NCBI GenBank assembly: GCA_963529665.1
Contig: CAUSAG010000012.1
Coordinates: forward strand, 1-60,816
Direction: 5' to 3'
Source of the DNA: Kingella_B sp963529665
GTDB taxonomy: Bacteria; Pseudomonadota; Gammaproteobacteria; Burkholderiales; Neisseriaceae
Length of the DNA: 60,816 nucleotides
Shown: positions 1 to 7,165 of the stretch, in pieces
How positions within the stretch are numbered: position 1 is the stretch's first letter
How the letters are laid out: each line of letters opens with the position of its first letter
The notes under the pieces: generated by a model
Told to the model about the DNA's origin: nothing
What the model saw: the letters and a program-made list of their open reading frames with translations, nothing else
Database searches by the model: none
Made by a program: the position numbers and the translations under genes

Positions 1-65
1 GTTTTGCGATTCGCGAAGGTGGTCGCACAGTAGGTGCTGGCGTTGTGGCTAGCGTGATTGCTTAA
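1..65 (+). CDS. tuf: Elongation factor Tu, C-terminal end (partial)
   Basis: Only the last 20 codons and the stop are inside the window. They read FAIREGGRTVGAGVVASVIA, the conserved end of domain 3 of EF-Tu, the GTPase that delivers aminoacyl-tRNA to the ribosome. The stop is 17 nt before rpsJ, which matches the usual str-S10 order in which tuf precedes the S10 operon. The gene starts outside the window. Confidence 0.95.
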   Translation, partial: FAIREGGRTVGAGVVASVIA

Positions 66-82
66 TACAAGGATACAGACTG

Positions 83-394
83 ATGGCTAACCAAAAAATC
101 CGTATCCGCTTGAAAGCGTATGATTACAGCTTGATTGACCGTTCTGCAAAAGAAATCGTTGAAACTGCTAAGCGCACAGGCGCAGTGGTAAAAGGTCCGA
201 TTCCTTTGCCTACTAAAATTGAGCGTTTTAACATTTTGCGTTCTCCCCACGTGAACAAAACTTCGCGTGAGCAATTGGAAATCCGCACGCACTTGCGCTT
301 GATGGACATCGTGGATTGGACCGACAAAACAACCGACGCGCTGATGAAGCTGGACTTGCCAGCAGGCGTGGATGTTGAAATTAAAGTTCAATAA
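83..394 (+). CDS. rpsJ: 30S ribosomal protein S10
   Basis: The 103-residue product is the full usual length. It contains the S10 signature region around residues 30-50 (GPIPLPTKIERFNILRSPHV) and ends with the family-typical VDVEIKVQ. S10 sits in the 30S head and is also NusE, the antitermination partner of NusB. It directly follows tuf, so it is probably co-transcribed. It is then followed by a strong hairpin and by an unrelated gene (cls). The rest of the classical S10 ribosomal-protein operon is therefore not contiguous here, at least within this window. Confidence 0.97.
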   Translation: MANQKIRIRLKAYDYSLIDRSAKEIVETAKRTGAVVKGPIPLPTKIERFNILRSPHVNKTSREQLEIRTHLRLMDIVDWTDKTTDALMKLDLPAGVDVEIKVQ

Positions 395-405
395 TCGCTG
401 AATCC

Positions 406-449
406 AAAGGCAGCCTGAAAACAGTTAAGTGTTTTCAGGCTGCCTTTTT
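406..449 (+). terminator. DUS inverted-pair terminator after rpsJ
   Basis: AAAAGGCAGCCTGAAAAC and its complement are separated by 8 nt and followed by a T-run. This forms a perfect stem made of two opposed uptake sequences and looks like an intrinsic terminator. Confidence 0.8.
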
Positions 450-497
450 ATCCGAATCAAGCGCTAAAAACTGCGCGTAACATTAAGCGAGACAAGT

Positions 498-1985
498 ATG
501 AATTTGAATATTTCTTGGGCACAAATTTTCCTTTGGCTGCACATTTTGGCGGTGGCTACTTGCGTGATTCGTGTGTTGTATAAGCAGCGCAATACGGGCG
601 CGGCGTTTGCATGGCTCACGATTTTGTTTGTGTTTCCTGTGTTTGGCGTGATTGCTTATTGCGTGGTTGGCGAGCCGCGGCTGGGAACGGCGCGCGCCAA
701 GCGCAGCGAGCAGATGAATGCGTTTTATCGTGCGTTTGCCGAGCAGCATTTGGGCGATGGCAATGCCGAGCTGAACTGCCAAATGCAGCAGCGTTATCAA
801 GGCATCAGCCATGTCGCCACCAGCGTTACGGGGCTTGCGCCGAGCGAAAACAACGCCATGCGCTTGCTCACGCAAACGGATGAGATTATTGATGCGATGC
901 TGGCGGATATTCAGGCTGCCCAGCAAACGTGTGCGCTGGCGTTTTATATTATTGAGCCGCAAGGGAAAATTCAAACGCTGTTGGGCGCGGTGCGCGATGC
1001 GGCAAAGCGCGGCGTGGAATGCACAATTTTGGCAGACGCGGTGGGCAGCGGCGCATTTTTGGGCAGCGAATGGGAAACGCAGTTGCGCGAGGCGGGCGTG
1101 CGGATTGTGGCAGCGTTGCCTGTGGGGCTGTTTAAAACCTTGTTTGCCCGCAGCGATTTGCGCAACCACCGCAAAATTTTGATTGTGGATAATTTGGTTG
1201 CCTACACGGGCAGCTTCAATTTGGTGGACCCGCGGTTTTTCAAGCAAGGCGCGGGTGTGGGCGAATGGGTGGATGTGATGATGCGTTGCCGCGGCGAAAT
1301 TGTGCTGGAATTGGCGGCGGTGTTTTATGCCGATGTGGCGGTGGAAACCGATGAAAATTTAACCGAAGTGCAGCAGCAAATTGAGCAAATCAGCGACAAA
1401 ATCCCCGAATTGCTGACGATTAAACGCCAATCGGGCGATGCGATTGCCCAAGTGATACCGTCTGCGCCCAATCAATCCGACCCTGTGATTTACGAAACCA
1501 TCGTGTGCGCCATCCATGCTGCCAAGTCGCGCGTGATGATTACCACGCCGTATTTTGTGCCCGATGAATTGCTGCTGACCGCGCTCACCACGGCCGCCAA
1601 GCGCGGCGTGGACGTTACCCTGATTTTGCCCGCCAAGGTGGATTCGCTGCTTGTGCGCTGGGCTTCGCGGGCGTATTACCCCAAGCTGTTGAATGCAGGC
1701 GTAAAAATTGCACTGTTTGACGGTGGCTTGCTGCACGCGAAAACGCTCACGGTGGACACCGATTACGCGCTGTTTGGCACGGTGAACATGGATATGCGCA
1801 GCTTTTTCTTGAATTTGGAAATCAGCTTGGCGATTTACGATACGCCCACCACGCAAGCCATCGGGCAGTTGCAGCAGCAATATTTGCACGACAGCCGTCT
1901 GATTTCGCTCACGCATTGGCAGCAGCGCGATAAGATTTGGGGCTTGGTGGAGAACACGGTGCGCTTGTTTAGCCCGCTGTTGTAG
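498..1985 (+). CDS. cls: Cardiolipin synthase, phospholipase D superfamily
   Basis: The 495-residue protein starts with two hydrophobic segments (about residues 5-25 and 33-55), as in ClsA. Two HKD phosphodiesterase motifs follow: NHRKILIVD with GSFN in the first half, and LHAKTLTVD with GTVNMDMRS near the end. Each catalytic half contributes a histidine that carries the phosphatidyl intermediate. The reaction condenses phospholipids to cardiolipin at the inner membrane. Length and motif order agree with the Cls family. The start follows a weak ribosome-binding site. The gene is monocistronic, bounded on both sides by DUS hairpins. An uptake-like sequence inside the gene encodes the IQAAQQ stretch. 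Confidence 0.93.
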   Translation: MNLNISWAQIFLWLHILAVATCVIRVLYKQRNTGAAFAWLTILFVFPVFGVIAYCVVGEPRLGTARAKRSEQMNAFYRAFAEQHLGDGNAELNCQMQQRYQGISHVATSVTGLAPSENNAMRLLTQTDEIIDAMLADIQAAQQTCALAFYIIEPQGKIQTLLGAVRDAAKRGVECTILADAVGSGAFLGSEWETQLREAGVRIVAALPVGLFKTLFARSDLRNHRKILIVDNLVAYTGSFNLVDPRFFKQGAGVGEWVDVMMRCRGEIVLELAAVFYADVAVETDENLTEVQQQIEQISDKIPELLTIKRQSGDAIAQVIPSAPNQSDPVIYETIVCAIHAAKSRVMITTPYFVPDELLLTALTTAAKRGVDVTLILPAKVDSLLVRWASRAYYPKLLNAGVKIALFDGGLLHAKTLTVDTDYALFGTVNMDMRSFFLNLEISLAIYDTPTTQAIGQLQQQYLHDSRLISLTHWQQRDKIWGLVENTVRLFSPLL

Positions 1986-2025
1986 TTTTCAGGCTGCCTT
2001 TGTACGCCAGAGGCAGCCTGAAAAC
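1985..2025 (+). terminator. DUS inverted-pair terminator after cls
   Basis: GTTTTCAGGCTGCCT and AGGCAGCCTGAAAAC flank an 11-nt loop, beginning at the last base of the cls stop codon. Confidence 0.75.
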
Positions 2026-2116
2026 CATTTTTCGTGTCTGCTTGCATTTGGCTTATGCAGCAAATTCATGGCGCAAAAGTTGCCGTAATACCGATTGCAA
2101 ACAGCATCATCCCTAT

Positions 2117-2145
2117 TTGCTAAACTAAATTAACTAACGTAAAAT
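2117..2145 (+). promoter_or_regulatory. Sigma-70-type promoter for aphA
   Basis: TTGCTA and TAAAAT are spaced by exactly 17 nt, about 50 nt upstream of the aphA start codon. Confidence 0.55.
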
Positions 2146-2195
2146 ATCCACGCTTTTTTGTAAGCAAATATCAACCTTTTTGATAGGAGCCAACC

Positions 2196-2924
2196 ATGTC
2201 CATCACAAAACCAACCCTAATCGCCGCGCTGATGCTCGCCGCCATTCCCGCCTTTGCCAAAGGCCCCAAAGTGCCCTACGACCACAAAGGCATCACCTCT
2301 GCCGACATCGTGAAAAGCCCCGATGTGCGCTGGGTAACCGTGGACGAAATCCGCGAAAGCATCAAAGATATGCCACCGATGACCGTGAGCTTTGACATCG
2401 ACGACACCGTGCTCGTGTCTTCACAATGCTTCTACTACGGGCGCAACAAATGGTCGCCCAACGGCTTTGAATACCTGCACAACCAAAAATTCTGGGATTA
2501 CGTTGCCGACGGCTGTGATTTAAGCTCCATCCCCAAAGAATCCGCCAAAAAATTAATTGAAATGCACCAAGCGCGTGGCGACCAAGTGGTATTCATCACA
2601 GGGCGCACCCCCGCCAAAAAACACAAAGACGGCACCATGGACCAACTCGCCAAAATCTTGGAACGCACCTTTGGCGTGAAAAACATGAAGCCCATCAGCT
2701 ACACCCGCGACACGCCCGTTGCGCCCTACAAATACGACAAAACCGCCTACATCGTTAAAGCCCAATCCAAAATCCACTACGGCGACAGCAATGACGACGT
2801 GTTAGCCGCCCGCGAAGCAGGCATTCGCGGCATCCGCGTGATTCGCCCCGCCGTGAGCACCAACCGCCCCTTGCCTGTGAACGGCGGTTATGGCGAAGAA
2901 GTTTTGGTGGATTCGTCTAACTAA
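2196..2924 (+). CDS. aphA: Class B acid phosphatase (periplasmic)
   Basis: The 242-residue protein begins with a cleavable signal peptide (hydrophobic residues about 7-20, cut after AFA). The mature part has the HAD-fold class B nucleophile motif FDIDDTVL. Other family motifs are FITGRT (motif II) and IHYGDSNDDVLAAREAGIRGIRV (motifs III/IV, split here across the C-terminal third). Class B acid phosphatases dephosphorylate nucleotides and other phosphomonoesters in the periplasm. A clear TAGGAG ribosome-binding site sits 6 nt before the ATG. The gene has its own promoter and terminator, so it is a single-gene unit. Confidence 0.92.
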   Translation: MSITKPTLIAALMLAAIPAFAKGPKVPYDHKGITSADIVKSPDVRWVTVDEIRESIKDMPPMTVSFDIDDTVLVSSQCFYYGRNKWSPNGFEYLHNQKFWDYVADGCDLSSIPKESAKKLIEMHQARGDQVVFITGRTPAKKHKDGTMDQLAKILERTFGVKNMKPISYTRDTPVAPYKYDKTAYIVKAQSKIHYGDSNDDVLAAREAGIRGIRVIRPAVSTNRPLPVNGGYGEEVLVDSSN

Positions 2925-2946
2925 CGCACGAACGATGCGCCAAGCG

Positions 2947-2984
2947 TTTTCAGGCTGCCTTAATCACAATAGGCAGCCTGAAAA
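2947..2984 (+). terminator. DUS inverted-pair terminator after aphA
   Basis: TTTTCAGGCTGCCT and AGGCAGCCTGAAAA are separated by 10 nt, 23 nt after the aphA stop. Confidence 0.7.
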
Positions 2985-3025
2985 TTCGTAAACAAGGAAT
3001 ATCAACATCTTGCGCGTAAAATATC

Positions 3026-3054
3026 CTACTCGTTTGTCAAAACTGTGGCATAAT
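3026..3054 (+). promoter_or_regulatory. Probable rpsO promoter
   Basis: An extended -10 (TGTGGCATAAT, -10 at 3049-3054) has only a weak -35 match. It lies about 110 nt upstream of rpsO and just before the structured leader. Confidence 0.45.
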
Positions 3055-3061
3055 CCGCGTC

Positions 3062-3127
3062 TCGTTTTGCTAGCGCGAAACGAATTTCGGAGTTTGCAAA
3101 CGGGTGGGCATCTCTACTCGGCAAACT
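3062..3127 (+). promoter_or_regulatory. Structured rpsO leader
   Basis: The 5' leader has two inverted repeats: TCGTTT/AAACGA (3062-3067 with 3078-3083) and AGTTTGC/GCAAACT (3091-3097 with 3121-3127). In E. coli S15 represses its own translation through a folded leader, so this could be an analogous autoregulatory site. No sequence homology to that leader is claimed. Confidence 0.4.
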
Positions 3128-3164
3128 TGTCCGCCGCAAGGCATTATTTTTTAGGAAAAACAAA

Positions 3165-3431
3165 ATGTTAACCGTAGAACAAAAAGCGCAAATTATCAAA
3201 GACTTCCAACGCAAAGAAGGCGATACTGGCTCATCAGAAGTGCAAATCGCATTGCTGACTTTCCGCATCAACGATTTGACACCACACTTCAAAGCTAATC
3301 CCAAAGACAAACACAGCCGCCGCGGCTTGTTGAAAATGGTGAGCGCACGCCGCCGCTTGTTGGCATACTTGCGCCGCACCGATGCAGAAACTTATCGCAA
3401 CGTGATTACCCGCTTAGGTCTGCGTAAATAA
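3165..3431 (+). CDS. rpsO: 30S ribosomal protein S15
   Basis: The 88-residue product has the S15 core: GDTGSSEVQIALLTFRI near the start and DKHSRRGLLKMVSARRRLLAYL in the middle. The family is usually 88-89 residues. S15 binds the 16S central domain early in 30S assembly. Pnp, its usual downstream partner, is absent; a DUS hairpin and a gpx remnant follow instead. TTAGGA provides the ribosome-binding site. Confidence 0.97.
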   Translation: MLTVEQKAQIIKDFQRKEGDTGSSEVQIALLTFRINDLTPHFKANPKDKHSRRGLLKMVSARRRLLAYLRRTDAETYRNVITRLGLRK

Positions 3432-3443
3432 TAGGTAAACACA

Positions 3444-3482
3444 TTTTCAGGCTGCCTTGTGAATCATAAGGCAGCCTGAAAA
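3444..3482 (+). terminator. DUS inverted-pair terminator after rpsO
   Basis: TTTTCAGGCTGCCTT and AAGGCAGCCTGAAAA form a 15-bp stem with a 9-nt loop, immediately after rpsO. Confidence 0.75.
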
Positions 3483-3500
3483 GCATTTAAGGAACATGTA

Positions 3501-3714
3501 ATGACTTCGCTTTACGATTACCCTCCCCACCGTGCAAGGCAAAGAACAAAAGAACAAGCCCTTGCTGATTATCGCGGCAAAGTGCTGCTGATTGTGAACG
3601 CCGCCACGCGCTGCGGCTTAACTCCGCAATACGAGGAGTTGCAACAGCTTTGCGCCCAGTAGTACCACGCCGCGCGAAATGGAAGGCGAGATTCAACGCT
3701 TGTTGGCAGAATAA
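3501..3714 (+). pseudogene. Glutathione peroxidase remnant (internal deletion and frameshifts)
   Basis: A start codon with a GGAAC ribosome-binding site opens MTSLYDY, the usual N-terminus of Neisseriaceae glutathione peroxidase. A second stretch reads DYRGKVLLIVNAATRCGLTP with the family's central motif, although the peroxidatic position in that motif is Cys in functional enzymes. The frame stops at TAG after QLCAQ. A different frame then gives TTPREMEGEIQRLLAE and a stop, the expected GPx C-terminus. Around residues 8-20 the frame also slips. Only about 70 of the family's roughly 160-180 codons remain, so the middle of the gene has been deleted. Recognition rests on motif memory, not on a search. 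Confidence 0.8.
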
Positions 3715-3727
3715 ACGGCATCATAAT

Positions 3728-3756
3728 AGGCAGCCTGAAAGTGTTTTCAGGCTGCC
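3728..3756. repeat. DUS inverted pair overlapping the nth stop codon
   Basis: AGGCAGCCTGAAA and TTTCAGGCTGCC are only 4 nt apart. On the minus strand the DUS supplies the last two Ala codons and the TGA of nth. The hairpin may terminate transcription from both sides. Confidence 0.7.
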
Positions 3757-4385
3757 GTTTCTTTCGCGCCATACTCGCACAAATCGTTGATAATGCAGGT
3801 TGGGCATTGCGGTTTAAGCGCCTTGCAGGTGTATCGCCCGTGCAAAATCAGCCAATGATGCGCGTCCAGCAAAAATTCTTTGGGTACATTTTTCATCAAT
3901 TTATCTTCCACTTCGCGCACCGTTTTGCCGCGCGCCAAGCCCGTGCGGTTGGCAACGCGGAAAATATGCGTGTCCACCGCCATCACAGGCTGCTTAAATG
4001 CCGTGTTCAGCACCACATTTGCCGTTTTGCGCCCCACGCCTGCCAGCGCTTCTAGCTCTTCGCGTGTTTGCGGCACTTCGCCGCCATGCTGTTCCAGCAG
4101 CGTACGGCAAGTTTGCATGATGTGTTTGGATTTGGTTTGATACAGCCCAATCGTTTTCACATACTCGCGCACGCCATCCAGCCCCAAATCCAGCATTGCC
4201 TGCGGCGTATTGGCGACAGCAAACAGCTTTTCGGTGGCTTTGTTCACGCCTTTATCGGTGGCTTGCGCCGACAACAACACAGCAATCAGCAATTCAAATG
4301 GGCTGCTGAAATTAAGCTCGGTGGTGGGATGCGGATTGGCGGCGCGTAGGCGTTCAAAGATTTCTTGGCGGATGCGTTTGTTCAT
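3747..4385 (-). CDS. nth: Endonuclease III (DNA glycosylase/AP lyase)
   Basis: The 212-residue enzyme removes oxidised pyrimidines and nicks abasic sites in base excision repair. The helix-hairpin-helix reads LAGVGRKTANVVLN with catalytic Lys120. Catalytic Asp138 lies in AVDTHIFRV. The 4Fe-4S cluster ligands are C187, C194, C197 and C203 (CKALKPQCPTCIINDLC). All key residues are present and the length is normal. The stop codon lies inside a DUS. It faces the gpx remnant tail-to-tail and is preceded by a DUS hairpin, so it is probably transcribed alone. Confidence 0.96.
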   Translation of the reverse strand: MNKRIRQEIFERLRAANPHPTTELNFSSPFELLIAVLLSAQATDKGVNKATEKLFAVANTPQAMLDLGLDGVREYVKTIGLYQTKSKHIMQTCRTLLEQHGGEVPQTREELEALAGVGRKTANVVLNTAFKQPVMAVDTHIFRVANRTGLARGKTVREVEDKLMKNVPKEFLLDAHHWLILHGRYTCKALKPQCPTCIINDLCEYGAKETAA

Positions 4386-4403
4386 GGTGGGGCGGGGGAA
4401 TGG

Positions 4404-4441
4404 TTTTCAGGCTGCCTTTGATGGGGGAGGCAGCCTGAAAA
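4404..4441. repeat. DUS inverted pair between nth and the 4455 gene
   Basis: TTTTCAGGCTGCCT and AGGCAGCCTGAAAA are separated by about 10 nt. The pair lies upstream of nth and downstream of the minus-strand gene at 4455-4790, so it probably terminates that gene. Confidence 0.65.
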
Positions 4442-4454
4442 GGGGTTGATGGGG

Positions 4455-4790
4455 TTATTGTGGCATTTGTTTAACGTACCAATTACCTTTGCGTTTGGCA
4501 ATATGAACGTTGGTGTATTCTGTTGTTTTAGAGGTGCTGCGAGAATAAATCTCAAAATTGCAGGAATAGACACCATCTGTTATGCCACCTTGTATTTTTT
4601 GACAAGGTTTGGTAATGGTTAAAATAATATTTCTAGGGTTTTTGGTATCAACAGCATCGGGGTTACTTTGGCGAAACGCCTCTTTCACATCAGAATCAGT
4701 CGGCGGAATAATGGTAAAGTCATGAGTTTTATACACATGATAAGCCCCATACAAAATCGCGATAGTCACCAAAGTCTTTACAATCTTCAT
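4455..4790 (-). CDS. Small membrane-anchored or secreted protein of unknown function
   Basis: I do not recognise this 111-residue protein. Residues 4-19 form one hydrophobic segment (VKTLVTIAILYGAYHVY), an N-terminal anchor or uncleaved signal. The remainder is polar with two cysteines (in TKPCQ and YSCNF) that could form a disulfide outside the cytoplasm. The C-terminal part, ending VHIAKRKGNWYVKQMPQ, resembles small beta-rich exported domains. It lies downstream of obg on the same strand with a 26-nt gap and may be co-transcribed with it. Confidence 0.65.
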   Translation of the reverse strand: MKIVKTLVTIAILYGAYHVYKTHDFTIIPPTDSDVKEAFRQSNPDAVDTKNPRNIILTITKPCQKIQGGITDGVYSCNFEIYSRSTSKTTEYTNVHIAKRKGNWYVKQMPQ

Positions 4791-4816
4791 AATCTTTCTC
4801 TCACAAAGTTAATCAA

Positions 4817-5962
4817 TCAATTCTCTGCCTGAAACACATCACGATTGGTTTCTGGCAAATCCATTTCAGGCTGCTGCTTGTTGGCGGCAGTTGCTTTTGC
4901 CATCAGGCGTTTCTTTTCGCTGATGTATTGGTTAATCTGCTGCACCAATTCCTGCGTGCCCTCGTGCGTTAAGGCGCTAATTTTAAACAATCTGGGCGTG
5001 GTCATGTCAAATGCAAAGCGGTCATCGGGGGCGGGGTAGTCCCAGCCGATGGCGGTGAGCAAGTGAGCAATACGTTGCTGCACGGTCTCTTCGTCCAACA
5101 TATCCAGCTTGTTGAGCACCAGCCAGCGCGGTTTGTCGTATAACTCTTCGTCGTATTTTCGCAACTCGTTCACAATCGCCAAGGCTTCGGCGGCGGTATC
5201 GGTGTTTTTGTCAAACGGTGCTAAATCAATCACATGCAACAGCAAGCCCGTGCGCGATAAATGCTTTAAAAAACGATGCCCCAAGCCCGCGCCCTCTGCC
5301 GCGCCTTCAATCAATCCAGGAATGTCCGCCATCACAAAGCTGTTGTTTTCATCCATGCGAACCACGCCCAGATTGGGATGCAGCGTGGTAAACGGATAAT
5401 CCGCCACTTTCGGGCGTGCGGCGGATACAGCGCGAATCAGCGTGGATTTGCCCGCGTTGGGCATGCCCAGCAGCCCCACATCTGCCAACACTTTCAATTC
5501 CAGCAGCAAAGTGCGTGCTTCGCCTTCCTCGCCCGTGGTGAACTGCTTGGGCGCGCGGTTTACCGACGATTTGAAATGGATATTGCCCAAGCCGCCTTTG
5601 CCGCCTTTTGCCACGCACACGCGCTGCCCGTGGTGGGTTAGATCGGCAACGATTTCATCGGTGTCCACATCGCGAATCAGCGTGCCAACGGGCATGCGCA
5701 GTTCAATGTCGTCTGCGCCTGCGCCGTAGCGATCGGAGCCATGCCCTTTTTCGCCATTTTTGGCTTGATAGCGTTTCACAAAGCGGTATTCCACCAGCGT
5801 GTTCACATTTTCATCGGCAACGGCAAACACGCTGCCGCCGCGTCCGCCATCGCCGCCATCGGGCCCGCCGCGTGGCACAAATTTTTCACGACGGAAACTG
5901 GCTGCGCCGTTGCCTCCGCGTCCGCCAAAGACTTCTATTTTGGCTTCATCTATAAATTTCAT
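4817..5962 (-). CDS. obg: Obg/CgtA GTPase, ribosome assembly
   Basis: The 381-residue protein has the glycine-rich Obg fold at residues 1-158 (FGGRGGNGAASFRREKFVP and further glycine repeats). The G domain follows, with G1 GMPNAGKS at 166-173, G3 DIPG at about 213, and G4 NKLD at about 284. The C-terminal tail is acidic and polar. Obg is an essential GTPase in late 50S assembly and the stringent response. In many bacteria it follows rplU-rpmA, but here it is divergent from queF and those ribosomal genes are not adjacent. Confidence 0.96.
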   Translation of the reverse strand: MKFIDEAKIEVFGGRGGNGAASFRREKFVPRGGPDGGDGGRGGSVFAVADENVNTLVEYRFVKRYQAKNGEKGHGSDRYGAGADDIELRMPVGTLIRDVDTDEIVADLTHHGQRVCVAKGGKGGLGNIHFKSSVNRAPKQFTTGEEGEARTLLLELKVLADVGLLGMPNAGKSTLIRAVSAARPKVADYPFTTLHPNLGVVRMDENNSFVMADIPGLIEGAAEGAGLGHRFLKHLSRTGLLLHVIDLAPFDKNTDTAAEALAIVNELRKYDEELYDKPRWLVLNKLDMLDEETVQQRIAHLLTAIGWDYPAPDDRFAFDMTTPRLFKISALTHEGTQELVQQINQYISEKKRLMAKATAANKQQPEMDLPETNRDVFQAEN

Positions 5963-5988
5963 GAATCAAGTTCTCGTGTTTTAGGATG

Positions 5989-6027
5989 TTTCAGGCAGCC
6001 TGAAAATGGGTTTCAGGCTGCCTGAAA
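5989..6027. repeat. Two head-to-head near-palindromic DUS
   Basis: TTTCAGGCAGCCTGAAA and TTTCAGGCTGCCTGAAA lie 5 nt apart in the obg-queF divergent region. Each is itself a near-perfect palindrome. One reading is AGGCAGCCTGAA, the other AGGCTGCCTGAA. Confidence 0.75.
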
Positions 6028-6085
6028 GGAATGGAAAATTGGGCGTATTATAAAGGACTTGCTGCGGTTTTGCCCGAATATTTGC

Positions 6086-6091
6086 TACAAT
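6086..6091 (+). promoter_or_regulatory. Probable queF -10 element
   Basis: TACAAT is preceded by TGC (extended -10) and sits 72 nt before queF. No good -35 is visible at 17 nt. Confidence 0.4.
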
Positions 6092-6102
6092 GCGCCACCA
6101 AG

Positions 6103-6138
6103 TTTTCAGGCTGCCGCCAGCCATAGGCAGCCTGAAAA
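6103..6138 (+). repeat. DUS hairpin in the queF leader
   Basis: TTTTCAGGCTGCC and GGCAGCCTGAAAA pair across 10 nt, between the probable promoter and the queF ribosome-binding site. It cannot serve as a 3' terminator for either divergent neighbour. Confidence 0.6.
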
Positions 6139-6162
6139 CGCGTTTTACAAAAAGGAAATGCT

Positions 6163-6636
6163 ATGTCTCGCTCATCGCAAGAGCTTGGCGGCATCACGCT
6201 GCTGGGCAATCAAAAAACGCAATACCCCACCACCTACGCGCCCGAAGTGCTGGAAGCGTTTGATAACAAACACCCCGACAACGACTATTTCGTCAAATTT
6301 GTCTGCCCCGAGTTCACCAGCCTTTGCCCGATGACGGGGCAGCCTGATTTTGCCACCATCATCATCCGCTATATTCCCGATGTGAAAATGGTGGAAAGCA
6401 AATCGCTCAAACTGTATTTGTTCAGCTTTCGCAACCACGGCGATTTTCACGAAGATTGCGTGAATATCATCATGAAAGACTTAATCGCGCTGATGAATCC
6501 AAAATACATTGAAGTGTTCGGCGAATTCACCCCGCGCGGCGGCATTGCGATTCATCCCTTTGCCAACTACGGACGGCAGGGAACGGCGTTTGAAGCGATG
6601 GCACGCGAGCGTCTGTTTCAACACGATTGCCAGTAA
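6163..6636 (+). CDS. queF: NADPH-dependent 7-cyano-7-deazaguanine reductase
   Basis: The 157-residue protein is a type I (short) QueF, which reduces preQ0 to preQ1 in queuosine biosynthesis. The nucleophilic Cys55 is in SLCPMTGQPDFA, with Asp62 close by. The QueF signature ESKSLKLYLFSFRNHGDFHE is in the middle, and the C-terminal GGIAIHPFANYGRQ is also typical. A GGAAA ribosome-binding site precedes the ATG. The queuosine-precursor transporter yhhQ lies about 650 nt downstream on the same strand, so the two genes mark a queuosine locus, although a small lipoprotein gene separates them. Confidence 0.96.
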   Translation: MSRSSQELGGITLLGNQKTQYPTTYAPEVLEAFDNKHPDNDYFVKFVCPEFTSLCPMTGQPDFATIIIRYIPDVKMVESKSLKLYLFSFRNHGDFHEDCVNIIMKDLIALMNPKYIEVFGEFTPRGGIAIHPFANYGRQGTAFEAMARERLFQHDCQ

Positions 6637-6653
6637 GCAAAAGGCAGCCTGAA

Positions 6654-7019
6654 ATGAAATATCGCCTATTTTTCATTGCATTGCTCGCTGCCTGCCAACC
6701 CACAACGCTCCCGCCTACGCCCATGCCCACCACACTCGTACTCACCCGCAACACCGCCGAACCCGCCGCGCTCCATGTCGTACAGATTAACAACCAGCTC
6801 ATCGCCATCTACGAAACCGCCGAGTCGCTCTCTGTCACGCAAGCCGTGCAACAAACACTGTCGCCTGCCGATGCGCCGATTCGCGCGGTGGAATTGGAAG
6901 TGCAATATCGTGCGCAAAACATTGTGGCGCGATGCGTGCCGCCCGAAGCATCGTCTGGCTCAACGCTGGCGGTTGTATTCAATGGCACGGAGCAGCTGGA
7001 TTGCCGTTGGCAAGATTGA
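6654..7019 (+). CDS. Small lipoprotein of unknown function
   Basis: The 121-residue product starts with a lipoprotein signal: MKYRLFFIALLAAC, with the lipobox LLAAC putting the lipidated Cys at residue 14. A Pro/Thr-rich linker follows (TTLPPTPMPTT). The rest is a compact polar domain with two cysteines (VARCVPP and LDCRW). Function is not recognised. I chose the start at 6654 over an upstream ATG because it gives an intact signal peptide. The Shine-Dalgarno-like AAAAGG is the edge of a DUS that abuts the start codon. It follows queF by 17 nt and is likely co-transcribed. Confidence 0.7.
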   Translation: MKYRLFFIALLAACQPTTLPPTPMPTTLVLTRNTAEPAALHVVQINNQLIAIYETAESLSVTQAVQQTLSPADAPIRAVELEVQYRAQNIVARCVPPEASSGSTLAVVFNGTEQLDCRWQD

Positions 7020-7098
7020 TTGGGGCGTGGCGAAACAGTGTTTCAGGCTGCCTTATGCGTTGCCAAGCAAATCTCAACACGCCCAAGCAAAATTTCCC

Positions 7099-7112
7099 TA
7101 TAATCCCCCCCC
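7099..7112 (+). promoter_or_regulatory. TATAAT -10 followed by a C8 tract
   Basis: A perfect TATAAT (7099-7104) is followed at once by eight C residues, in the start-site region. It lies upstream of the yhhQ leader. No convincing -35 is visible. Confidence 0.45.
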
Positions 7113-7165
7113 TTTCGCAGGCAGCCGCATGGTAAAACCAACACGGTTGCTCTTTTTTAACCCCG

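Noticed and set aside
62..391. Minus-strand frame opposite rpsJ
   Set aside because: It is antisense to a certain ribosomal gene and has no ribosome-binding site or family motif.
483..1247. Long minus-strand frame opposite cls
   Set aside because: Arg/His/Gln-rich translation typical of an antisense shadow of a GC-rich gene.
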